Part shown: one piece after another, positions 1-45,200 of the stretch
Position numbering within the stretch: the stretch's first letter is position 1
Layout: each line of letters starts with the position of its first letter
Origin: Aporrectodea caliginosa
Taxonomy: Eukaryota > Annelida > Clitellata > Crassiclitellata > Lumbricidae
Direction of reading: 5' to 3'
Assembly (NCBI GenBank): GCA_020284085.1
Contig: JACEVL010000520.1
Span: 186,001 to 250,000 of the forward strand
DNA: 64,000 nucleotides
Notes under the pieces: model-generated
The model's input: only the letters and a program-made list of their open reading frames with translations
Told to the model about the DNA's origin: nothing
The model's database searches: none
Translations under genes and position numbers: made by a program

Positions 1-357
1 TGAAAATAATAAAAATTAATTACATGTAGTTTTGTTTAAATTTCATGCCAATCAACAAATACATACATTTGCTTCCAAATGTTCAAATAAAATACTAAAT
101 GGTTACAATCTTGAAACTTAACTACGGGACCTTGATAGGAAGAGCCAATTTGTCAGTAAAATAAAAAGTTCATAATAAAGCACTCAAAACAGTGATCAGA
201 AATGAATCCATGTCACAATGTGAGCTAACGAAAATGGAAAACATTTGACGAAATAAAGGCAGATAGAATAACGTGACAACAACTGAGAATAAAATCAACT
301 CAAAGGCATTAATATCGATCGAGGCACTGCAAATTCGCCAAGCCATTGCCTTCATAC

Positions 358-32794
<32,437 letters not shown>

Positions 32795-32944
32795 CTACAG
32801 AAAAAACAACATCTCCATTTCATTCCAGTTCTCTACATATTTAGTAATCTCCTCTGATTTCATAAACACTTGGACCATGTTGGACTACAGACCTACCCAT
32901 GCCAGCAAACACACGACGGTGCCACACTTATTTCCCCTTATTTA

Positions 32945-33335
32945 TTTAGAATCGAATAACAGATTAGAATATATTAGAATGGAATCAAATAGATCAGTTA
33001 ATTTTTTAGAATAGATTAGAATAGAATATATTAATTTATCTTCTAGAATAGAATAGATTAGAGTAGAATATATTTACCTTTTAGAACATAATGGATTAGA
33101 ATAGAATATATTAATTATCTTTTAGAATCGAATAGATTAGAATAGAATATAAATTAATCCTTTAGAATAAAATAGATTAGAATAGAATATAAATAAATCC
33201 TGTAGAATCGAATAGATTAGAATAGAATATAAATTAATCCTTTAGAACAGAATAGATTAGAATATATTAATTTATCTTTCAGAATAGAATAGAATATATT
33301 TATTTATCTTTTCGAATAGAATAGATTAGATTAGA
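32945..33335. repeat. AT-rich minisatellite upstream of the KIF1 start exon
   Basis: About nine diverged units of roughly 40-45 bp built from TAGAATAGATTAGAATAGAA and a TTAATTTATCTTT spacer. Probably in the 5'-UTR intron of KIF1. Confidence 0.88.
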
Positions 33336-33820
33336 ATAGAGTAATCTACATTTAAGACTCTGCCATTGCTCAGTCTCTCTCACAAAATCAGTTTCTAATC
33401 AGAGCCAAATCAATGGCACATTACATAAACAAGCAGCCTCGATGGACGAAAACAGCACCGATCGACACAATGTACATTCACCGCAAGTCCTTGTTTGGAT
33501 TCACAACACAACAAGCAGAATCACCCGTCGATTCACCACACACACACATAACGGATCAACATAAATACACCAAGGAGTTCAGACCTTACGTCCAAACACG
33601 AATAACTGACTCCGTTGCAGATACTCTCAACACAACATTGATATCAACAGTAGACTAATCCAGCTGGAATCCAAAACCGTGATTTCAAATGCAAAACAAT
33701 CCATGTTCTTTCACCACAAAACAGTTCTGAACAGTTCTTAATCAATCCCAAGCATACCAACAACACCGCTTCGTAAAACATTCCAAAACAAGCGTATTGT
33801 AACGTTTTAAAAATATTTAC

Positions 33821-34130
33821 CTGAATGGAAATGGTTTGGTACGGTTGATCACTGGAAGAGAACTGATCAATATAGAGCCAGAATTTGACACCCACCGTCC
33901 CTAGTGCATCGGCAGGCGGCTTGGTCGCCGACGCTCTCGCTCGCCCACACGGGGGACAAGTATTGATTTCGACGTGGGCTCTGCCTGTGGAAGCAACGAG
34001 ATCCTCATTGGTCCATACATTAGGAAACAGCGTCACAGACATAATGAGAGAAGGTTTGCGGGCAAATAACAAGCCAGTGATGCAGCGATCGGCTTTTACG
34101 TTGGTCGCACACAATTGCAAGCCATAACTG
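33821..34130 (-). other. Candidate 5' non-coding first exon or promoter region of KIF1
   Basis: The segment is richer in G+C and CpG than its surroundings (about 33890-33960 and 34080-34110) and ends on the minus strand with CAG and donor GTAAATA at 33820-33814. This would suit a leader exon spliced to the acceptor at 32795. An open frame of about 150 codons crosses it, but I recognise no protein. The right limit is a guess; transcript 5' ends would decide. Confidence 0.3.
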
Positions 34131-34799
34131 CACCAACGTTGACTTCAAAACACCACTTGCGCACATAAGAGTCTGCTTGCATGACCTCTGCACTTCTGGC
34201 TCAGCACTGCTCGTCTTTTATAGGGAGCTTGGAGCAGTATTGCAGCAATATCCAAGAATTGCATTTCTCCAATTTTACCAAAATGGCTAAATCAAATAGT
34301 ACTGGGCATTCTCTAATGTTTTCTTTATAGTGAGCTTGTTTATAACAGAATCTAATCAAGAACCACGTTTCAATCATTTTTACCAAAATGGATAAATCAA
34401 GGGTGCCAGGCATTCTAGTGCTTTCTTTATACCAAGCTTGGATCAGTATTTCAGAAAAGGAACTAGATTTCTCCAATTTTCACAAGAGTATTGGAGGATT
34501 CTTTAGTGTTTCATTAGGTTTACAAGGCAAACCAGGAAGCTTACGATTAGATGGGGTTTTCCATCTATCGAGTACCTTTAGGACAAGCCAATAAAAGTTT
34601 CCTGTATTCGTCATCAATCAGGATGACAATCAGGATATTTCAAAGTAATTCAATTGATTCTAATCTTACAACATCTGCAGCACTGTTATGATAATACACA
34701 AGGTATCAATCAACTGAAAATCAGCAAATTCAGTCAATTCCATCAGGTCAATCAATGGGAAAGCCAGATGCAACCTACAGAGGTAAGCATGCCCTAGCA

Positions 34800-35134
34800 C
34801 AGGGGTGCCCAACCTTTTTTGGCCGACGGGCCACTATGATTGTTGGTAAGCACGCGGTGGGCCGCAAAATATATGTCCTCACAACCTCCAAAGAAATGCA
34901 ATTGTTTATTTCATATTTTACAAGATGTATAAAAACAGGAACGACTACATTAGGTCACTAGAACTTACAACACTACATCGTTTAGTGTTTTAAACATCAT
35001 TATTATGCAGTATTGCAGTAGTCGGACAAGTAAGTTGGTGCAAAATGAGAAAAAAAATTAGTTAGAAAGGGGCCGTGTGGGCCGCCAATTAGCAGCCCGC
35101 GGGCCGAATTTGGCCCGCGGGTTGGCCATCCCTG
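34800..35134. mobile_element. hAT-like element, 335 bp, GGGCC-rich
   Basis: The termini CAGGGGTGCCCAACC and the complement of CAGGGATGGCCAACC are flanked by CCCTAGCA and CCATAGCA (7 of 8). Related in style to 25949-26338 but with a different interior. Confidence 0.75.
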
Positions 35135-35229
35135 CCATAGCAGCTTCATCTAAAGCTCTGACACTACAGTCATACAGTACATAGTGTAAATTGCAGCATT
35201 GCTTTCCTGAAGTCTCTTTCTCCACTACT

Positions 35230-35900
35230 ATCCATGATCTGGGCATGATCATGGATCAGTAACTGACCTTCTCAGAGCATGTGAAGAATGCAAGTTGAAC
35301 CTGCTTCTACCACCTGAGCCAGATCTGCACTACGGTACGTGCCAACCGCTTTAAATTCACGCCACCATGACCCTGATGCAATCAGTCAACTGCTGCAAGG
35401 CCATTAATGCAGCCTCACTCTTGACCACATTAGCAACAGTCTGTTTTAAATGCTGCAGCTTGACTGCAGACAGTATAGTAAGACTGGAAACATATTCAGT
35501 GTTGGTGGGAGGAACAGCACTCATTACCTATGCAAAATGCACTGAGCTAAGGAATCTTAATGCTAAATGCATAACTTTCTTGCAGGCTGTGCTCCCATTA
35601 TCTCAAGGAATCAAGTGCCTTGGTCTCATCCATAGCCAGCCACAGATTTCTTTGCTCTGCTATGCAAGATGTACTGATTGCCCCAATGGCCAGAATTTTA
35701 ATGGTCCCGCATAGAAGTCTTGATGCGGTGGGTCCATCTTTCTTGAATAAACTGCCGTGCAATCTCTGACGTTAGCTCCTTGGCTTCATCTGCCTCTTTT
35801 CCAAAACAGGGAGAAAACTATTTTATTCTATCTCCGTTTTGTGTTGTCAGGTTCAGAGTGGCGCTACATAAAGTGGATTTTAAAATTATAATCACAATTA
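35230..35900 (+). mobile_element. Strongly decayed LINE
   Basis: Stop-broken plus frames contain LTFSEHVKNA and FYHLSQI, like the LSFSxHI...FFHLRxI motif of CR1/Jockey reverse transcriptases. The right end GAGTGGCGCTACATAAAGTG is LINE-tail-like. Confidence 0.45.
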
Positions 35901-36955
35901 AACCGTCTGCTTGAATAAAAGTCTGCCATTTCACTGTCAATCATGTACACCTTAGAGGCACTCTCTGGCAGTTGTATTGGTGTCACTACCCTGGGTTGTA
36001 ACTTATTGTGTACTAACCTATTTACTAAATCATTTACTAACTCAGAGCTCTATGAAAATCTTAAATAACCATTTTTGCGCATTATACGGGGATCAAATAA
36101 CTTTACCTGAGCTTAATTATTACATAATTAATTGTATTTATAGTAAAGTTATATAATTTACCTGATAATTATTATTTACAATTCATATAATATAATCTAT
36201 CTAACTTTATTCTTAAATTCAATTTCCAATACAGAAATATTCAAATTCCATTTAAAAGAAATATGTGGTTATTGGTTAATAAACAGTTTATGAACATTAT
36301 CACTCAACTATATAAATAAAGGAATTGCGCAGTTGGAACACACCTACTGGGGCACACTCACCATCATGTAATATAAAATGTACATGTTCTCCTATAGAGA
36401 CCGTGCTTGGCCTCTACCCAGATCTTTTTCAATGAACTGATCGGGTGAGATCATTCACCACCGCTTGGTCATTTGAATGAGTGCCACGCCATTTAAGGTC
36501 CCCATGCATGGACCATGCTACCCCGAGATTTAAATCTCTGAAACAAGCCAGCATTGGGATGCGAACCATGATCTGCACACTCTCTGACACAGACACACAT
36601 GACATGCCGCCTAATTGGGCCAGCGTCTCAAGTGCCTCAGGCTTCATAATCAAAGCCCCACTTTTCCACGAAAGCTTACCCTGAGCTGATCTATTCAATA
36701 GCCACCTTCCCATTCCTCTCAACCTAAACACAATATCTCTTTTCCTCTCTAGTATTCTGATTACAGTGACATATGTAGCCATGGTCAGTCACAAATGTAG
36801 AGTTCATGTTTTTGCTCCAATTACCTTTTTCTAAATCGATATCTTCTTCTGGCTATCGATGCACCTTTATAAATAAGACCTAGAAAATGTTCTGCTTTGT
36901 AAGGTTTTGGCTTCAACTGCTTCCATGTAGATACGCTACGTTAGGTAGCGCTACA
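35901..36955. other. Intergenic stretch without recognisable gene
   Basis: AT-rich; no conserved protein, RNA or repeat that I recognise. Confidence 0.6.
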
Positions 36956-37115
36956 TCAATTTAGTTAATTATGGCAGAGACCTCCAGAAAAATTCACCAT
37001 CAGGTGCATTGTAACCTGACATAACTAGGCACCGTTCGTTACATTGGGCGCAATTTACTTAATTATGACAGAGACCTACAGAAAAATTCACCATCATGCA
37101 TTGTAACCTGGCATG
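36956..37115 (+). repeat. Tandem duplication, about 93-bp spacing
   Basis: TTAATTATGGCAGAGACCTC...CACCATCAGG and the same text with few changes (TTAATTATGACAGAGACCTA) start about 93 bp apart. Confidence 0.75.
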
Positions 37116-37727
37116 TCTAAAGTAACATAACTAGAGCGTTCGTTTGGGGGGCTTTAAGCCTTGAGCATGGCGAGGATTGATTTATTGGGGAGGGGGCTTC
37201 AAGCCCCCAAGCCCAACACTAGTTACGTCCCTGCATTTCTCTAGTGCTAGCCAAAATCTATTTCTATGACACATGGACTTGAACGTAAAGAAGTCAAAAC
37301 CCTGACAGAGTGTACAGAATGTGCTCGACAGCGTAGGGCAGCAAAAAGAAGCTGTTCTTCAGCAGCAGTGCTTTTACAGGATTCTAAAATTAAAAGGCGC
37401 TTCAATATTGCCACGATCGATACCAATAACAATATTAATAGTATTAATAGTATGTGCTTATACACCAAGACAGAACAAACCAGTAGTAGTTTTTGATACT
37501 CTTTTTGTCTCTTAATTCAGCGCAAATTCCTCAAAACAGTCTACCGCGCACATTTCGAAAGCGGTGTAGTGTGAAGCGAAGCGCAATATAAATCGTCATG
37601 ACTGAATGAAACTGAATTCGGAAAGCTTCTCTGAAAAACTAGATTCACAAACGAATTAATAAAACAGATCTTTAAACGATAAACTGATAAACAGAGAGAC
37701 AGAAGAGTTGAGAGAGAAGATTTCTAC

Positions 37728-37880
37728 CTCAGCTGTTTATTCCTTCCGCAAATAAACCCAACTACGACAGTTTATTCGGCCTACGTTTAATTGGCGTCCG
37801 TTATCTTATTAGTAAACAAGGTTCAAAGATGCCGCCCGTGCGGCTCTTCCTCCTTTTTCTACGACCGATTTGTCGAGACT
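37728..37880 (-). promoter_or_regulatory. Second candidate upstream promoter/first exon
   Basis: A CpG-containing island with a minus-strand GCGGCATCTTTG, similar to a YY1-type initiator site, an ATTGGCG (inverted CCAAT-like) on the plus strand, and a minus-strand donor-like GAG|GTAGAA at 37728. It could be the start of the KIF1 transcript, about 5 kb before the coding start. This is inference only. Confidence 0.22.
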
Positions 37881-38105
37881 TTTAATTCAACTTTTATCAG
37901 AATTTTTATTTTAATAATAATTTTATATTTATGATAAAATCGTGTTTATAATGTTATGTGATCACGTGACATTACGTCAAAGCATATGATCAGTGCCGGG
38001 AGCAGTACTGTTGACCTATACAGACAATCGCACCCAGTAGAGTAAGATTCAGTGTTCCTAAAGCTATTGTATGAAAATTTTTCTCCGATTCATTTACTTT
38101 ATTTT

Positions 38106-38940
38106 TATCGTAATCGTAATCGTAATCTCCAAACTTCTAAAGCGCCACTCGAAAGCCAAGCGCAGGGCACCAGCTTATTCACGAGCGCTGCGTCTAATCA
38201 GAGGGGTTGTCCAAAAGAGTAGTCCGAGGAGCTAGGTCCGAGTCCGGTTTCCAGAGGATCAGAGAGGGCACAAAGCAGATGTTAAGGCGGGTGTCTTTTA
38301 GGTCGAGGATTGGAAGGTACAGGATCAGATGAGTCAGGATAAGAGTTCTTGAAAAGCAGAGACTTTAGTTTCGAGTGGAAAGCCTTGGGGGTGATGGATA
38401 GAGGAGCCTGAGGCAGATGATGGTGGATGATTGGCGATGATGGTGGAGGAACCGAAAAGTGCGGAATTCAGGAGGTAGATCGACGTTCCAGAGACGCGGC
38501 GCAGTGTTGGATATTGCTCGGTTGGAGAACTTGAGATGAGTAGGCCTAGTGACCGGGGGTCTAGAAAGAGTGAGAACGGAGGATGATCGGGTAGAACGGG
38601 TTGGCTGGGTGGTGAAGAGTTCGCGAAGATATCTGGGCTGGGAGTGTTGTAGGGAGTTGTAGGTTAGTGATAGGACTTTGAAGTGAATTCGCTCTGGGAT
38701 TTTTAACCAATGGAGTGATTTGAGGATTGGAGTGATGTGATGATGCTTGGGCGTTCTGGTGACGGCTCTGGCTAATGAGTTTTGGATGAGCTGCAGACGC
38801 TTTAGTTGGGTGGCTTCAAGGTTGAGAAAGAGGGAATTGCAATAGTCGAGCTTTGAGTGGACAATGGAGGTAGCAATGGTGGAGGCAGTTTTGAAGTCGA
38901 GCATGGGTCGGATGCGGCGGAGGTCACGAATGTGCATGAA
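38106..38940 (-). mobile_element. 5'-truncated LINE with reverse transcriptase C-terminus
   Basis: A minus-strand frame of 190 codons (38365-38937) includes STIATSIVHSKLDYCNSLFL, LKRLQLIQNSLARAVTRTPK and LHWLKIPERIHFKVL, the thumb/C-terminal part of a CR1/L2-like reverse transcriptase. The frame is open to its stop at 38365-38367, so the copy is young. A 3' UTR of about 250 bp ends in (GATTAC) repeats near 38110-38130. Related 3' ends lie at 5222, 31886, 48176 and 62210. Confidence 0.88.
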
Positions 38941-40244
38941 TCACTGTATAGTCACTCTAAGACCTCTGATTGTCCTAAATATTATGATTCGTTATTACGA
39001 AAGACATGAAAAGCTGTTCCCAAATAGCTAAATAAAAAATAAAATAAAGAAGCATAGGCCTATAATATAGGCCTATGCTTCTTTATTTTTTTATATAGCT
39101 CCGGTTAAATTTTAACCGGAACTCAATCAATCAAAATCATTCGAAGCTATCCTATCCTGATTCTACTCCTGCGCCACCACACGACCACCACCATCACCGA
39201 TTACCACCGTAACACCAAAGATTTTAGTAACATCACCAGTGTCCTTGGATTGACCTCCCTGGATTCTGACCTGGCATCGGAACGCACAATGCAGTCTGGC
39301 GATTTGCGGACTTGATTTGATCATTTGATTATATATATGTGTCGGTGCCTAAGCTGGTCTCCATGTTCGTGTGGCGCTGAAAACTTAGAAGATTTAATTA
39401 GCCTATATAACCACAGCTGCGCTTTATCTGTTCTGTGAGTTAACTCACAACTCACAACTGACAAACTTTTTATTTCCAGAAGCACAATGCATATAATATT
39501 TAACAACAATCAGTGTTTCAATTTTAAATTGCGCTGCCGTCGACTGTTTTAGTAGTTCAGTAGGCCTACAGAGGCGGCGCCAGACATTTTTTGTAACCAG
39601 AGCATAGCCAGGGCAGTCATACAAGCAACCAGTGCAATTGCGGTTTATGCCCCAAATAAATTCTCGGCAGGGCAAAAATTCTGGCAGAGCAACGACCAGG
39701 GCAAAGGCTTTTTTTACCAGAGCATTTTCCCTGGCTTGCCCTGGAGTAGGCCTAGTGCCGCCACTGAGTCTGGTTCAGTAGCGGATTTTCCTAAGAGCCA
39801 CAGCCTACCTCAACATGCGGCAGTTAATTAATACAATTGCAATGAACTCGCGCCAATAACCTAGCATAGGCCTACAGTTCAACTGGGCAGTGGGCACGCC
39901 CAGCTGAAACACCATTAAGGCCTAGAGTTAACCATGAGTATGACAATTATAGCCTTCCGCCTTCGCCTATAATTATAGCGGCCTAAATTACGAATCAAAC
40001 AGCCCGGACGTAATAACCAAACCTTAATTAGACAATAACTGGTTGGATAGCCTACGCGAATTGTTATCCAGGCAAAAACGAAGATAGCTAGGCCTATCTG
40101 TTCAGACTTCAGAGCCCAGTGAAATTCTCATGCGCTAGGCCTTAAATTTAGGCCTAGGTTTAATTGTGTTGTATGATATTGAATGATTCTGCGTCGGCAT
40201 CGAACGTCTCTGTAAACAGTCCTTACGAAATGTCACATGATTAT

Positions 40245-41400
40245 AGGTTTTGATGGTGCGTTCAGTAAACTTTCTCATTATTTCATCAGGCACAGATAAT
40301 CAAACTGATATTCTAGCAAACAATATATATATATATATCTAATGTTAATACATGTAGTCATTTACTTTAGATGAATAATAGGCCTAACGTTTTTGAGAGG
40401 TTCACACAGGGTGAGAATTGTTGGGGGGAACCCCCCCCAGTCCTTCTTAGGATCCCATAGTAAAGTCTACAATGCACACTCAAACTGCACATAAATCAAC
40501 ATCTAATCCCCCAGTTATTTTTTTACAATTCCCACGTACTGGGTTCACATGTTGGTTTTTATGTAATGTACTGCGGCACTACTGCCATACATAAATATAC
40601 AAGAAATCTTAGCCAGCTGACTTTCAAACTTATGATTGAAATATTACAAGTTTTGATAGTTTGTTTTCGCTTAGAAACTTTCTCATTATATTATCATGCA
40701 CTAAGATCAAGCTGACAAGCAATACATTTGAGGCAGAGGCTGGTATTGTAGGGCTACCTGATATTCTAAATCTCAAAACAGCGTCTTTAAATATCACTAA
40801 AGTTAGGAAAGTCCCACTTCTCCCCTCGACCCTCCACAATGTTTTGCCCCTTCCATTCACACGGAATGCCCCTTCACCAAGTAATTTAAGTTTGGATATT
40901 TGTCTTTGGCCTGAATGGTAGAAGATCCCTGGGACCCTGCAGTAGCAATGATTTCCCTTATAAATATTTAACTGAAGCTAATAAAATGAAATAACAATTG
41001 ACAAATTGTCATATAATATTCGTCAAACCACTATTTGCACAATAACCATTCAGACATTGCAAAAGGCAGATAAATGCTTATTGACATAGGCCTACACAGA
41101 TAAAAAAATGCCAGTACACTTTGAGAAGCTCGTGCTACTTCCTGCAATTTCCTACCATTACAAAAATTAGGAAAGTGTTTTGAACAGCAATAAATAATAC
41201 ACATATAAATAAATATTAGCAAACAAAATATATATCTACTGTTTTTATACATGCAGTCCTGGTCATTTGCTTTAAATGAATGATATCAGCAGTAATGTTT
41301 TTGAGAGTTTCACATGTTGGTTTTTATGTGACGTATCATGAAAGAAATCTTAGCCAGTCGACTTTCAAACATCTTATGATTGAAATATTTGCAAACACAG
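40245..41400. repeat. Direct repeats in the 3' flank of ATP8B
   Basis: TTCACATGTTGGTTTTTATG occurs near 40548 and 41308, followed in both by AGAAATCTTAGCCAG and GACTTTCAAAC. Another block (AACTTTCTCATTAT) occurs near 40268 and 40675. This points to old tandem duplication downstream of the flippase stop codon. No gene seen in 39000-41565. Confidence 0.65.
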
Positions 41401-41565
41401 CACGATAAGATTTCTTGCAAACTCATCTAGTTCTAAAAATTGTTTGTTCTCTCCGTGGTTTACAGGATTTGCAGGTGATTTCATCAGCCTGTGCTGGATA
41501 TAGCTGAGCTCTTAATTGTACTTCATCTAAATGCCTTGAAGTAGGTGGAAGATCGTGTTCAGACC

Positions 41566-42231
41566 TCATGCATTCCATTCTTCGCTGGCTACAGCAACTG
41601 GCGGCACGTTTAGAACGGGCCCCTTCCGACCTACAGCAGCACCAGGTATGACGTCCATACTTGCAGAAGACGAATAAGGGGCAGCTGTCTGACTTTCAGC
41701 AGGAACAAGGACATCTTCTGGATCTTCAAGCAACAGTTCACCAAACTGCTTAAGCTTGAGCTGTGCTGGAACGGAATGACAGCCGCACAGCGCTACATTG
41801 TGTCCGATCTTGCTCATTCGAAAGGTCATCATTGAACCAGATGTAATGAGCCTTCCAAAACCTTCCTGGTGAGAAAATGCATATCCAGAATGCCGCCATG
41901 TCAGTGGATTTAGAGCTCTTGCGGGCGTCGGTTTTTGTGACTTTTTGCTAATCGAGATGATTTTATGTTTTAGTCGAATAGTGTCTGACAACGTTGGGTG
42001 CACATCACTCATGAATAGTTTGATGAGCATTATTGGCACTGTCAGCGTGACCACTGTCAACATCAGCATCAGCCAGAAGTTGGCAGAATCCATGGTGTGA
42101 GTTGCTATGCCTTGGTAGCTGTACCCGAAAACATCTGAATACAGGACGAACATAAGGCAGAAATAGAAGAGGAGACTGCCCCAGATGGCAAAGTGGTTGA
42201 AGAACGTCCAGTATGTGGTTTCCAGAGCACA
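41566..42231 (-). CDS. ATP8B: ATP8B last coding exon: spans 9-10, C-tail, stop
   Basis: Phase-0 start (TGT GCT CTG) after acceptor ttcag; 221 codons and TGA at 41566-41568. It carries span 9 ([20 protein letters not shown]), span 10 ([19 protein letters not shown]), the [19 protein letters not shown] motif and a serine/proline-rich end (final residues EEWNA). The 3' untranslated region continues left; I saw no clear AATAAA on the minus strand nearby. Confidence 0.95.
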   Translation of the reverse strand, partial: CALETTYWTFFNHFAIWGSLLFYFCLMFVLYSDVFGYSYQGIATHTMDSANFWLMLMLTVVTLTVPIMLIKLFMSDVHPTLSDTIRLKHKIISISKKSQKPTPARALNPLTWRHSGYAFSHQEGFGRLITSGSMMTFRMSKIGHNVALCGCHSVPAQLKLKQFGELLLEDPEDVLVPAESQTAAPYSSSASMDVIPGAAVGRKGPVLNVPPVAVASEEWNA

Positions 42232-45200
42232 CTGAAATTTCAGACAAAAGAAAGCACCGAATTACACCAAACTTAATCAGCACACACTGTGTGTTTATAA
42301 AATAAATACATTTAAAACTTCAACGATGATCTGCATCAGTTTCACGCTCATTGTTAAACTGTTAAATAAATTTAGTACTTCTAAACTACAATCGTCTTCT
42401 TCCATGTATTTCCCTTGTTGCTCAGGTCTAAACTTACACTTATCTCTTTCAACTTGTTTACCTAACTTGTGGATTTTCTCACCTGTCAAAATTCAACCTG
42501 GCTTCTTCGAAGTATTACGATTTTTGATTATGATTTCATTTGAATGCTCAGTCATTCATTCATGCCTTAGATATTATCATAGAGGCGCTATACAAATCAT
42601 TAGATTACATTACTGCTCTCACAGTATCACATAGAACCTTAGGAATTCCTCGAAGCTGCAAAACTGATATTTGATTGCTAGATGATCTATTACATACATC
42701 CGAGCCTCCATTAGAGATATGCCTGGCTGATTAAACTAATTGGCCTAAAACAATGATGTGATGCAGGCTTTAGAATACATCCTGTAAATGCCTCTGTGGC
42801 ACAGTTTATAGAAGTGAATTATTGGTTACATTTGGTTTTCTACTAGAAACAGTCATTTAGCTCCAAAAGAAATCTTATCTTTACAGTGACTTTGTTATCA
42901 TACATGACCACAATTTTTACCTAACAGCTATGTTAAGTGTTGAAGATAGGCTGTCTGTTCTGTTAGTAGTTAAGATTTAAATTGCATAACATGTAAATGT
43001 ACAGCGCAGTGCGTTTGTCAGGCGCTTAATAAAGAAATGATTATTATTATTATTAATCGAGAATTACACATGAAAATAAATTACACGTAGTGTTACGATC
43101 ACAGTGAGATTGGTTCCGACCACAAATCCGAATGATTGGAGGTCTGAAATATCGGTTCCATTAGGCTTAACTGCGTGCAGGAAAGCCCCATACGGAAAGA
43201 AGTACAAGAAAAGCGACGTCATGGTGCCTTCGATAAAGCTGCACAGGAAGATTTTCTTATTGAAAAGTGAACTCTTTATTCCTGGCAAATAAAGCCTCGG
43301 ATAAAGAATAGAGTTTTCATCGTTAACATCCTGTAAACCATAATGAATAGTTTACAGTTACTAAATGCAGAGAAAGGCAATGTAAAATTCAAATAAAATC
43401 ACAAATGCCTACACAAATCCATTGCTGGCAGTGCTTGAGAGCATAAGTTTGTTAACAAACTTTACAAACAGCACATTCATTGCATGTGCTGTATACAGAA
43501 CATAACTTTAGGTATGCAGTGAAGACTTACAGGTTAGACTCCAGATAGTTGTTTGCACTAAAGAAACGTCACTTGTACTAAAATATTGGTAGTTTTTGGT
43601 ACAACAGCTTTTTCAGTTACATTGCACTAAGATGGTTTCAAACAGATTTTAACGTGAAGCTAAAGGTTTCTCGTACTCTACTGGATGATCATTTTATTAT
43701 TGAACCATGAAACATAAGTAAACTGATTCACTTTAAGGTCAGTAGGTGTTTAATTACTAACAATATTATGATATCAGAAAGAAACAATAGCACATACAGG
43801 TATGTGTTGATGTATCTATATGAGCTAGGAAATATTTTAATATAATATAGATACTATTAATATTTTCAATTGATTGTAGATGTGTACAATATATGTTATA
43901 CCAGAAATGCTCAACCAGTTTACCAGTTATCTTATGAGTACACATAGTATAAGTTCTTTTTGTAATAATCGTTAGTTTTTACATAGATCATTAAGGTAAA
44001 GCAAGCAATTATTAGAAAATCCACCAACCTGCTCAAAGATTGCTAGTGCTATGACAGGTAGAGGCGTGAAAAGGAGATTGTACAAAGTTATGAAAAATGG
44101 GTCATACAGGGTCTGCAAGACAAAAGTAAAACTGCAAATATTCAGAATCACATTTTTAATAGTGCTCAACTCTTCCACACTATAAATGTACATGAATGTT
44201 GATATATCTTCTGCAATATAAATGTACCAAATGCATGTACTAGCATAGTCCACACATGGGAACCTTACATAGACTGGTATCCATTGAAAGAAGTAAGTGG
44301 TGGAGGAAGATTTTGCCCAATAAATTGAAAAATGAGCAGAGTCAAGGTCATATAATGATTCACTACAGAGAATGAAATGAAATGAAATCACACAAGCATC
44401 TGAGCAGAGGGCACAGTGACACAGTCACAGGAAGAGAGTTCCAAAAGTAGGCCCAACAACCGAAAAAGGTCATTTAGGTAAGACCAGACAAAGATATTCA
44501 GATGACGTCATTGAATAATGATGAGTCTGGGGAATAAGAACTGATTTAAAATATTGTGGTTGGCCAGAGCTCAGTTTTATAAACTATATAGCCCCAGTTT
44601 GAACAAATTCTTTGCTGAACAGGAAGCCAATGCAAAGATTTAAGCACAGGGTTCATATTTGGATGTATTAGTTATGGCTCTAGCCAAAGAGTTATGAACT
44701 GTCTGCAGCTTCAGCATGTTTTTATTGATACCAGTAAGAAGCAAGTTACAGTAATCTAGGTGACTGGAAACTAATGCGTTTGCCAGAGATATCCTTGCAG
44801 ACATGGGAACATAACGCCTAATCCTTGCAGACATGGGAACATAACGCCTAATTCTGTGTATGTCACAAATTAACATATATATAATGACTTAAAAATACTG
44901 TTTACATGACTAGTGAGATAGAATAAGAATGTTCACACACTCACCTGAGCAGAATATCCACAGAATATGGCATACCAAACATGGCAGAGTGAAAATGCAA
45001 AGTTCTTGTAGAAGAAATAGTACAGGAACTTTGAAATTCGAATGTACGACCAACGACCATGGACCAGAATGAGGCGTTCCAGAAAGCGGAACTGGGCAAT
45101 GGAGTAGTCGCTTGCCAGCACAGCCTGCCTACCTTCATGACCACTGATACCAACACCTATATGGGCTGCTGATAACAAAGAACTACCTTAAGCTGTGGCT

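Noticed and set aside
33644..34120. Protein-coding gene of 158 codons on the minus strand
   Set aside because: No recognisable domain; better explained as a CpG-containing leader-exon region.
37120..37235. Inverted-repeat element around ACTAGTTACGTCC / CATAACTAGAGCG
   Set aside because: Partial end symmetry only; no convincing target duplication.
37266..37515. Short overlapping plus-strand frames
   Set aside because: No homology, no splice context; adjacent to decayed repeats.
39569..39766. hAT-like element with CAGAGGCGGC / CAGTGGCGGC ends
   Set aside because: The ends look inverted, but the 8-bp flanks (TAGGCCTA and AGTCTGGT) do not match, so the borders are not supported.
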